64,000 nt of DNA, from contig NZ_QQXK01000002.1 of NCBI RefSeq assembly GCF_003575975.1, positions 113,696-177,695 of the forward strand, in the 5' to 3' direction. This document shows positions 57,044-64,000 of this stretch, piece by piece; position 1 is the first letter of the stretch, and each line of letters begins with the position of its first letter. This DNA is from Galactobacter valiniphilus. Lineage in GTDB: Bacteria > Actinomycetota > Actinomycetes > Actinomycetales > Micrococcaceae. The notes below the pieces were generated by a model that searched no databases, was not told the DNA's origin, and was given only the letters and a program-made list of their open reading frames with translations. The position numbers were made by a program, and so were the translations under genes.

Positions 57044-60000
57044 TCAGTGGCGGCGGGGCTTGCGGCGGGTTCCTGCGTACAGGAAGCCACCGATCACCAT
57101 GAGCGCCACGGCGGCGCCGCCGACGATCAGCCAGCCCGGGTTCAGGCCCGTGTTGGCCATGCCGTCGCCATCGGCCGGGCGGGTCTGGCCCACGCCGCCG
57201 ACGTCGATGCCGTCATCGGTGGAGGCGGGACGGGTCTGACCCACGCCACCCACATCGATGCCGTCGTCGGCCAGGACGAAGCCGAAGTCGAGCGTCAGGT
57301 CCTCGTCGCCGCCCTCGTTCAGGCCCTGCGTCGTGGACTCCCACTCGTCCGAATCGCCCTCGCGGTTGCCCGCGTTGGACTGCGTCGGCTTGTACTTCGC
57401 GAGCGCCTTCTTCGACTTCTCGCGATCGATGATCACCTTGTAGTGCTCGCCCTCGGGCAGCACCGGCAGGTCCTCAAAGATGTACTTGCCGTTCTTGTCC
57501 GTCTTCACCGGCGGAACCTCGTTGCCGTAGACGTCCTTGACGGGGTTGCCGTCCTTGTCCACGATCTTGAGCCACACCTCGGGGATGCCCGGCTCGTTCG
57601 GATCCTGGCGGCCGTCCTTGTCGGTGTCCACCCACACGTAGTCGCCCACGCGCACGCTCTTCTGGATCACGCCGGCGTCCCACGTCGGGTCGATGCCCTC
57701 CGAGGCCTTGATGCCCTCGCGGGCACTCAGGTTGGCGTTGCTGCGGTCCAGCACCACGAGCTTGGTGAAGCCCACGGCCGGGTCCTCCGACACCTTGGCG
57801 TCAGAGTCGTCGGCGGAGCCCTCGCCCAGCTTCGTGAAGGAGTAACGCTTGGCCTGCTCCGGGGTCAGCGTGAAGGACACGGTGTACTCGCCGGAGGGCA
57901 GCTCGTCGAAAACGTACTTGCCGAACTCGTCAGTCTGCACGGGCTTCACGACGTTGCCGTAGACGTCCTTGACGGGCTGGCCGTGCTTGTCCGTCAGCGT
58001 CACGGTGACGCCCGGCAGCACCGGCTCGCCCTCGGTCTGCAAGCCGTCCTGGTTCAGGTCGATCCAGGTGTAGTCGCCGATGGCGTAGCTGGCCTTCACG
58101 AAGCCGAAGTCGAGCGTGGGATCGCGATCCCCGTCCTCGTTCAGGCCCTCGGTGGTGGCCTCCCAGGTCGAGGAGTCCTTGCCGCGATCGCCGCCCGCGT
58201 TGGGGACGGTCGGGGTCAGGTCCTCGAGGGCCTTCTGCGTGGACGGGTGATCGCGCACGATCTTCACCGTGTACTTCTCGCCCTCCGGCAGCACCGGCAG
58301 GTTCTCGAAGGTGTACTCGCCCTTGTCACCGGTCGTGACCGGCTTGACCGGATCGCCGAAGACGTCGGTCTCGACCTTCTTGCCGTCCGGCCCGTAGACC
58401 TCCAGGACCACACCCGGGATGCCCGGCTCGGTCTCGTCCTGGATGCCGTCGCGGTTCTCGTCGAACCACACGTAGTCGCCAAGCGACACGCGCGGCTTGA
58501 GGACCACACCAGCGTCCCAGGTGGGATCGATGCCCTTGTTGGCCTTGAACTCACCATTCTCGTACTCGGCCGCGGGGACCAGGTTCGGGTTGGAAGAGTT
58601 CAGCGTGAACACCTTGGTGGTGCCCACCGCGGCGGTCGGGGAGGCCGGCTTCGCGTCCGAGTCGTCGGCAGCGCCGTCGCCCACGGAGGTGAAGTTGTAC
58701 TTCTTGGCCTGCTCGTCCGTCAGAGTGAAGCGGATCTGGTAGTCGCCGGCGGGCAGCTCGTCGAAGAGGTAGAAGCCCTTGCCGTTCGTGACCGTGGTGG
58801 CCACGACCTTGCCCTCGGCGTCCAGCAGCTCGACCTTCACGCCGGCGAGGATCTCCTCGCCCTCGCTCTGCAGGCCGTCCTTGTTGGCGTCGATCCACGT
58901 GTAGTCGCCCACCGCGTAGTTCGCCTTGATGAAGCCGAAGTCCAGCGTCGGATCGCGGTCGCCATCGTTGGTCAGCCCCTCGGAGCTGGCCTCCCACGTG
59001 TTCGAATCCGTGGTGCGGTCGCCCTCGGGGAGCTCCTGCGTGGGAACGTATTCGGCCAGCGCCTCCTGGGTGGAGGGGTCGTCGCGCACGATCTTCACGG
59101 TGTAGGACTCGTTCTCCCCCAGCACCGGGAGGTGATCGAAGGAGTACTTGCCGTCCTTATCGGTGGTCTGCGGACCCACGGGCTGGCCGTAGGCGTCCGT
59201 CTCGACCTTCTTGCCGTCCGGCCCGTAGACCTCCAGCACGACGCCGGGGATGCCGGGCTCCGTGGCCGGGTCGCCCTGGATGCCGTCCTTGTTTTCGTCG
59301 AACCAGACGTAGTCGCCCACGGAGACGCTCGGGTTGATGATGACGCCGGCGTCCCACGTCGGGTCGATGCCCTCGGTGGCCTTCAGATCCGCCTGCTCGT
59401 ACTCCTCATCGGAGACCAGCGCGGCGTTCTTGTGGTTGAGCACAAACGTCTTGGTGACGCCCACGGCGGCGTTGTCGGCCTCGGGCTTGGCGTCAGAATC
59501 ATCCTCGCCACCCGCGCCCACCATCGTAAAGGTGTACTTCTTCGCCTGTGCTTCGGTGAGCGTGAAGCGGACCTGGTAGGTGCCGGCATTCAGCTCGTCG
59601 AAGAGGTAGAAGCCCTGCTCGTTGGTGACGGTCTCGCCCAGAACGTTGCCGTCCTCGTCGAGCAGCTCCACCTTGACGTCGGCGAGGATCTCCTCGCCCT
59701 CGCTCTGCAGGCCGTCCTTGTTCGCGTCGATCCACGTGTAGTCACCCACGGCGTAGGTCTTCTTGATGAAGCCGAAGTCCAGGGTGGGGTCTCGGTCACC
59801 GTCGTTGGTCAGCCCCTCGGAGCTGGCCTCCCACGTGTTGGAGTCCTTGGAGCGGTCGTAGCCCTCGGAGGCCGGATCGGTCTCCTTGGTGGGCGTGTAC
59901 TCGGCCAGGGCGTCCTGCGTGGACTTGTCGGCGCGGTCGATCGTGACCGTGTAGGACTCGCCAGCCTTCAGGACCGGGAGGTTCTCGAAGGTGTAGTAGC

Positions 60001-63000
60001 CCTTGTCGTCGGTGGTCGTCGGGTTGACCGGATCACCAAAAACGTCGGTGACGGGCTTGCCGTCGGGGCCGGTGATCGTCAGGACAACACCCTTGATGCC
60101 GGGCTCGTCCTTCTGCTCGCCCTGCTGGCCGTCCTTGTTCTTGTCGAACCAGACGTAGTCGCCCACGGACACGGAGTCCTTGAGCATCACACCCGCGTCG
60201 CGGGTCTGGTCGATACCGCCAGCGGCCTTGAAGGCCTGCGTGCCCTCGGCCAGGCCGAGCTCGGTGGCGTAGTCGGCGGCCGAGGTGAACTTGCCGTCGT
60301 TGTTGCCGCCGAACTTGCCGAGCGTGAAGACGCCGGTCTCGCCGATCTTGGCGTTCTCGGCGGAGACGGTCGCGTCGGAGTCCGTGCGGTCGTCGTTGCC
60401 TGCCACGTTGGCCTGGGTGAAGGTGTACTTCTTGGTTTGCGCATCCGTGAGTTCGAAGCGCACGTTGTACTGGCCCACCGGCAGGTTGTCGAAGACGTAG
60501 CGACCGTTCGCGTCGGTCTTGACCGCCTTGACCTCCTTGCCGTCCATGTCCAGGGCAACGTTGCCAGCGCCGTCGAGCAGCGTGACCTTGACGCCGGCGA
60601 GCACGGGCTCGCCCTCGTCCTGGACGCCGTTCTTGTTGGAGTCGATCCACGTGAAGTCACCCAGCGCGTAGGCGATGGGCTCGTTGTAGAAGGCCTTGAA
60701 CGGCGAGGTGATCTTGCCGTTCTCGTCCACCGTGAAGGTCACCGGCTCGGTGTTAGCCGTGTAGCCGTACGGGGCCTTCGTCTCGGTCACCGTGTAGGTG
60801 CCGGCGGCGGGGACGCGCAGGAGCTTGCCGGCACCCTCGGGGTCCTCGGCGTTGGCCACCACGAGGTAGCCATTCTCGGCGAAGGCCACGGCGGTGAAGT
60901 CGGCGTTGGCGCCCGTGCCCTTGACCTCGAAGCGGGAGTCGCGATCGGTCAGCGCGGCGCCGGTCTTGGCGTCGAGCTTCTGGATCGGCAGCGGCACCGT
61001 GGTGTCGCCCTCCTCGTTCGGCACGATGATGGCCGTGGAGCCGCCCAGCGTATTGACGACGGGAACGCCGTTCTTCTTGGACGTGATCTTCACGGCCAGG
61101 TTCAGCCACACCGCATCGGTATTGGCGGGGAAGGTGGTGCCTGCCTTCTGGCGCAGCACGACATCGCCCGGGGTGCTCTCGACCGTGGCGTCCGGGTTGG
61201 CCGTGAACACGGCCTCCAGGTTGCCCTGCTTGAGCGCGTAGGGGGTGCCGTCCTGGCCCTTGGCATTGTCGGCGGTGTCCATGTCCTCATCGGCGATGAA
61301 GCCGACGAACTCGGTGCCGACCGGCAGGTGATCCACCAGGGTGCGCATCTTGACGCCCTGGTAGCCGCCGCGCGGGATGACCTGGACGCGGTACACGTAG
61401 GTCTTCTGGACGTACTCGCCGTTGACCGTCTCCGACTGCAGGATGTCCGTCAGCTTCTTGTTCGCGGTGTTGTACAGGGTCTTCTTGACCTGGGCCTCGA
61501 AGCCATAGTTCGTGGCGGTGGTGGTCGTGCGGTCCCAGTAGTCGGCCAGGCCATCCTCGCCGAACAGCACGGCCTTGTTGGTGATGTCGAGAACCTGCTT
61601 GCCGTACACGGGGTACGTGGACAGGGAGAACTCGACGCGCAGGTCCTTGCCCGTCGCCGACACGGCGCCCGTGTACTTCAGCGTCACGGTACCGGCGGCG
61701 GCGCTGACCTGAACCTCGAAGTCCTCGGCCTTGAGCGCGGAGCCGTTGTAGTTCGCCTTCAGGGACGTCTTGACGGCGGCGGAGGCCGCTGCCTCATCGC
61801 GCAGATCGAACATGTTGGTATCGACGTAGTCGACGATCGTGGTCTTGGACGGGTCGAAGCCCTTGATGCCCTTGGCCTCAAAAGCAAAGGGAACCACGGC
61901 GGCCTCGCCACTCTTCACAGAGACCTTGTCAGTGCCAAGGCTCTTCGAGAAGTGGTTCTTGTCGCGCGCGCCCTCGCGCCGCTCGTCCTGTTTGACCACA
62001 GTGTTCTCGGCGGTCTTGTCCTTGGAGGCCGGGTTGCCCTTCTTGTCCGTGTAGGTGAAGGACGCCGTGTTCTTCGCGTGGAAGTACTCGGTGCCGGTCA
62101 CGTTGCCGGGGGTGTTTACCTTCTTGTCGTCGGCGGTCAGGCCCTTGACGTTGACCAGCTGCGTGGCGACCTTGACACTCGCGTTCGTGTACTGGCTCTT
62201 GCCCACGTTCACGTAGAGCGTGTTGCTAGCCGCATCCACGGACCACTTGCCGACGTACGCGTCGGAGGCGAAGTCCGCGGCGGGGCCGGAGAAGCCGGTC
62301 GCCTCGGAGAGCGTCAGCTGGGCCGCGCCGGTGCCGGTGGCGTCGTTGGCGCGGATGCCCGTGGCGGAGATGAAGCCGGCATCCTGCGGGGCCCAGGTGT
62401 AGTTCGTGGAGAGCCGGTCGGTGATGACCACGTTCTCCTTGAGCTTGGGCTTCAGGTTGGTGCTGCCGTCCCACGAGTTCAGGTTGGCGTTGAGCGTGAA
62501 CTCGACGGCAACCGGCGCCGCCAGGGTGCCGTCCTCGTTGAGGACCGGGATCGAGTACCTCGGGGAGGCCGACTTGCCGAAGGCGCCGTCGGGGCCCACC
62601 TCGGCCATGTTGCCCCAGCCGTCCTTGATGTTGACCGTGGCCGACTTCTCGACGGCCCCCGGGCCGAAGGACGCGGTGTTCTTCAGGGCGGCGATGTCAA
62701 AGTTCTTGCCGGTCTCGAAGTTCTCGTCGGCGGCGACCTTGGCCAGGAAGTCCTGGTACCAGCCATCCAGCGTGGCCTGGTCCTTGACCTTCAGCTTGTA
62801 CGTGATCGTCGTGACGGAGAAGGCCGGCACGTCGAGGGTGCCCTCGAAGCCGTCGGCGGTCACGGTCGGGTCAAAGGTGACGCCCGGGACGGTGATGGGG
62901 GAGTCGCTCGATGCGCTCTCCCAGCGGGTCTGGGACACGGAGAAGCGACCGGGCACCAGCACCAGGCCGGCGGGCAGCTCATCGACGATCGGGTAGTCAG

Positions 63001-63790
63001 CATCTGCCGCCAGCGACGTCACGTTCAGGGTGTAGGTGAACTCGGTGTCGAGCGCGCCCGGCTTGATGGAGATGCGCTCGGACGGGGTCTTGTTGCCAGC
63101 GGACTGGTCAACGTTGAACAGGTCCGGCTTGGCGTTGTTGACCGACTTGGACTGCTCGTTCTTCGTCGGGGCCGGCTTGGACTCCGTGCCCTTGACGGTC
63201 ACCTCGACCTGGCCCGTGTTGCTCGCGCCGAGGTCCCAGGAGATGGGCTCCGTGGAGGAGTTCTTCTCGCTCTGCGCCTTGAACACCGCAAAAACATAAC
63301 CTTCCACGGTGTCCGCGGCGATCTTGTCGGCAAACGTGAGCACGAGTTTATTAGGGTTGGTCGGGCTCACCACGAACGACTTAATAGCCTCATTGTTGGT
63401 TAGATCACCAGTAAGGCTAGTGATCGGGCCCTTGACCGAGAACTCGAAGGACTTGCCGGCCAGGTCGGACCACGTCTGGCCCTCCTGCGGGCCGTAGCCC
63501 ACCGCGAGCATGAGATCGGCACCCGGGTTGAGCACCTCGCCCGGCTTCACCTCGGCGCCCGGGACCGGCTTGCCGTTCGCCCACGCGACGTGGTTCACGG
63601 TCGCGGAGAGCGGGTTGGAATCCGGCGCAGCGTTGGCCGGCGCCAGGCTCAAGCCAACGAGGGAGCCGAAGGCGAGCAGGAACGCGGCAAAGGCCGCAAT
63701 GACATTTTTGAATCCCGTTTTCCGGGCGCTGGGCGCGCGCGTACTAAGGGCGGCAGATCCGGGGGAATCTGCCACAGAGGGGTGTGACAT
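57044..63790 (-). CDS. Cell-wall-anchored SdrD-B-repeat adhesin
   Basis: A 2248-aa surface protein. Signal peptide at about 1-54 (NVIAAFAAFLLAFGSLVGLS...ANA). Residues 55-900 contain Ig-like and isopeptide-type domains (fimbrial KITYxLxVK patterns). A SpaA-like domain is at about 930-1035 (PIQKLDAKTGAALTDRDSRF; GTYTVTETKAPYGYT). Eight SdrD B-type domains follow, in four pairs alternating type A (xVGDYTWIDxNxDG) and type B (xVGDYVWxDxNxDG), with the calcium-binding D/N-rich loops. The end has two DDGIDVGGVGQTRPA repeats, the variant sorting signal MANTG, a hydrophobic helix and RRKPRRH. A GGAAGG ribosome-binding site precedes ATG 63790. Confidence 0.93.
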   Translation of the reverse strand: MSHPSVADSPGSAALSTRAPSARKTGFKNVIAAFAAFLLAFGSLVGLSLAPANAAPDSNPLSATVNHVAWANGKPVPGAEVKPGEVLNPGADLMLAVGYGPQEGQTWSDLAGKSFEFSVKGPITSLTGDLTNNEAIKSFVVSPTNPNKLVLTFADKIAADTVEGYVFAVFKAQSEKNSSTEPISWDLGASNTGQVEVTVKGTESKPAPTKNEQSKSVNNAKPDLFNVDQSAGNKTPSERISIKPGALDTEFTYTLNVTSLAADADYPIVDELPAGLVLVPGRFSVSQTRWESASSDSPITVPGVTFDPTVTADGFEGTLDVPAFSVTTITYKLKVKDQATLDGWYQDFLAKVAADENFETGKNFDIAALKNTASFGPGAVEKSATVNIKDGWGNMAEVGPDGAFGKSASPRYSIPVLNEDGTLAAPVAVEFTLNANLNSWDGSTNLKPKLKENVVITDRLSTNYTWAPQDAGFISATGIRANDATGTGAAQLTLSEATGFSGPAADFASDAYVGKWSVDAASNTLYVNVGKSQYTNASVKVATQLVNVKGLTADDKKVNTPGNVTGTEYFHAKNTASFTYTDKKGNPASKDKTAENTVVKQDERREGARDKNHFSKSLGTDKVSVKSGEAAVVPFAFEAKGIKGFDPSKTTIVDYVDTNMFDLRDEAAASAAVKTSLKANYNGSALKAEDFEVQVSAAAGTVTLKYTGAVSATGKDLRVEFSLSTYPVYGKQVLDITNKAVLFGEDGLADYWDRTTTTATNYGFEAQVKKTLYNTANKKLTDILQSETVNGEYVQKTYVYRVQVIPRGGYQGVKMRTLVDHLPVGTEFVGFIADEDMDTADNAKGQDGTPYALKQGNLEAVFTANPDATVESTPGDVVLRQKAGTTFPANTDAVWLNLAVKITSKKNGVPVVNTLGGSTAIIVPNEEGDTTVPLPIQKLDAKTGAALTDRDSRFEVKGTGANADFTAVAFAENGYLVVANAEDPEGAGKLLRVPAAGTYTVTETKAPYGYTANTEPVTFTVDENGKITSPFKAFYNEPIAYALGDFTWIDSNKNGVQDEGEPVLAGVKVTLLDGAGNVALDMDGKEVKAVKTDANGRYVFDNLPVGQYNVRFELTDAQTKKYTFTQANVAGNDDRTDSDATVSAENAKIGETGVFTLGKFGGNNDGKFTSAADYATELGLAEGTQAFKAAGGIDQTRDAGVMLKDSVSVGDYVWFDKNKDGQQGEQKDEPGIKGVVLTITGPDGKPVTDVFGDPVNPTTTDDKGYYTFENLPVLKAGESYTVTIDRADKSTQDALAEYTPTKETDPASEGYDRSKDSNTWEASSEGLTNDGDRDPTLDFGFIKKTYAVGDYTWIDANKDGLQSEGEEILADVKVELLDEDGNVLGETVTNEQGFYLFDELNAGTYQVRFTLTEAQAKKYTFTMVGAGGEDDSDAKPEADNAAVGVTKTFVLNHKNAALVSDEEYEQADLKATEGIDPTWDAGVIINPSVSVGDYVWFDENKDGIQGDPATEPGIPGVVLEVYGPDGKKVETDAYGQPVGPQTTDKDGKYSFDHLPVLGENESYTVKIVRDDPSTQEALAEYVPTQELPEGDRTTDSNTWEASSEGLTNDGDRDPTLDFGFIKANYAVGDYTWIDANKDGLQSEGEEILAGVKVELLDAEGKVVATTVTNGKGFYLFDELPAGDYQIRFTLTDEQAKKYNFTSVGDGAADDSDAKPASPTAAVGTTKVFTLNSSNPNLVPAAEYENGEFKANKGIDPTWDAGVVLKPRVSLGDYVWFDENRDGIQDETEPGIPGVVLEVYGPDGKKVETDVFGDPVKPVTTGDKGEYTFENLPVLPEGEKYTVKIVRDHPSTQKALEDLTPTVPNAGGDRGKDSSTWEATTEGLNEDGDRDPTLDFGFVKASYAIGDYTWIDLNQDGLQTEGEPVLPGVTVTLTDKHGQPVKDVYGNVVKPVQTDEFGKYVFDELPSGEYTVSFTLTPEQAKRYSFTKLGEGSADDSDAKVSEDPAVGFTKLVVLDRSNANLSAREGIKASEGIDPTWDAGVIQKSVRVGDYVWVDTDKDGRQDPNEPGIPEVWLKIVDKDGNPVKDVYGNEVPPVKTDKNGKYIFEDLPVLPEGEHYKVIIDREKSKKALAKYKPTQSNAGNREGDSDEWESTTQGLNEGGDEDLTLDFGFVLADDGIDVGGVGQTRPASTDDGIDVGGVGQTRPADGDGMANTGLNPGWLIVGGAAVALMVIGGFLYAGTRRKPRRH
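57260..60675 (-). repeat. Eight-unit DNA repeat array encoding SdrD B domains
   Basis: The unit starts lie near 60672, 60175, 59757, 59333, 58922, 58495, 58090 and 57660, alternating two kinds about 415-500 bp long. Units 3/5 and 4/6 are close to identical in places (for example GTCGAACCA-CACGTAGTCGCC stretches), so this region could vary by recombination and is a risk for assembly collapse. Confidence 0.85.
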
Positions 63791-63877
63791 AGCGGCCTTC
63801 CGGGAGTGAATTGGCAGAGTGCCATCCGACCCTTCTTATCAAAATTTGACTTCCAAGTCACGCTCGAGTGTATTTGG

Positions 63878-64000
63878 GGCTCTTCGGACATCCGGTGGGG
63901 GTAGGGCTCGCCGGGTGATGGTTGGCGGGTAGGGGTCGAGGTCCCCGAGGATCAGAAGCGCTAACTCCCTGATCTATCACGAGGACCTCGACGTGCTTCA
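63878..64000 (+). mobile_element. Left end of a probable ISL3-family insertion sequence (cut by window edge)
   Basis: GGCTCTTCGG at 63878 matches the usual start of ISL3-family terminal repeats in actinobacteria (GGCTCTTCxGG type). A 13-bp inverted segment (GGTCGAGGTCC and GGACCTCGAC) occurs downstream, and a possible GTG start for a transposase (63993) is cut off by the end of the window. It lies about 90 bp upstream of the adhesin start. Confidence 0.45.

Noticed and set aside
56879..63403. Plus-strand ORF of 2174 aa opposite the adhesin
   Set aside because: A very long open frame opposite a repetitive high-GC gene is expected by composition. The minus frame has signal peptide, SdrD domains and sorting signal, so the plus frame is a shadow.

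Overview
The window is high-GC chromosomal DNA from an actinobacterium. The gene content (branched-chain keto-acid dehydrogenase genes next to a HisC-type aminotransferase and purB, many MFS pumps paired with MarR/TetR regulators, WXG-type proteins, frequent GTG starts) fits Micrococcaceae or a close relative. I cannot name the genus from sequence alone. I saw no rRNA, tRNA or CRISPR array.

Layout. 1-1.2 kb: a lone nuclease-like gene between two mutually inverted copies of a 57-bp palindrome. 1.2-9.8 kb: two MFS transporters (one with its MarR regulator), a Rieske ferredoxin/FAD-reductase pair, a NUDIX hydrolase, a lipoprotein, a FadR-type GntR regulator and a DUF2637 membrane protein. 10-20.6 kb: a DHA2 pump-MarR-nitroreductase operon, a PhnB-like protein, a Tag glycosylase lacking most of its zinc ligands, a DUF805 protein, a lactonase-like beta-propeller, a divergent TetR/MFS pair and a fumarylacetoacetate hydrolase.

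20.6-36.1 kb is an accessory defence island. In order it holds: an unrecognised 627-aa protein, a DUF3024 protein, an OGG-fold protein, hsdM-hsdS-mrr in one translationally coupled operon, a 50-aa Cys/His protein, two tandem hipA-hipB toxin-antitoxin modules on the minus strand, hsdR on the plus strand and a Fic AMP-transferase. The type I restriction system is therefore split: four toxin-antitoxin genes lie between hsdMS and hsdR. The promoter interval shared by the second hipB and hsdR carries three copies of one 15-bp site, which would allow the antitoxin to control both. The whole island lies between two directly oriented ~128-bp composite palindromic repeats (20603-20730 and 35968-36094), each starting 2 bp after a stop codon.

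36.1-57 kb: an alcohol/choline-type GMC dehydrogenase and aldehyde dehydrogenase with a divergent AraC regulator, an SRPBCC protein, a CitE-like lyase, a CycA permease, malic enzyme, HxlR and its divergent NAD(P)-binding target, a NYN RNase-like protein, the bkd-type E1alpha-E1beta-E2 operon, an aminotransferase, a holin-like membrane protein, a WXG-like protein with an alpha/beta hydrolase (candidate type VII secretion pair) and purB.

57-64 kb: a 2248-aa surface adhesin with eight SdrD-type B domains in four alternating pairs and a variant sorting signal (MANTG). The window ends inside what looks like the left end of an ISL3-type insertion sequence.

A family of long, near-perfect palindromes is scattered between genes, mostly where transcription converges; they are listed individually.
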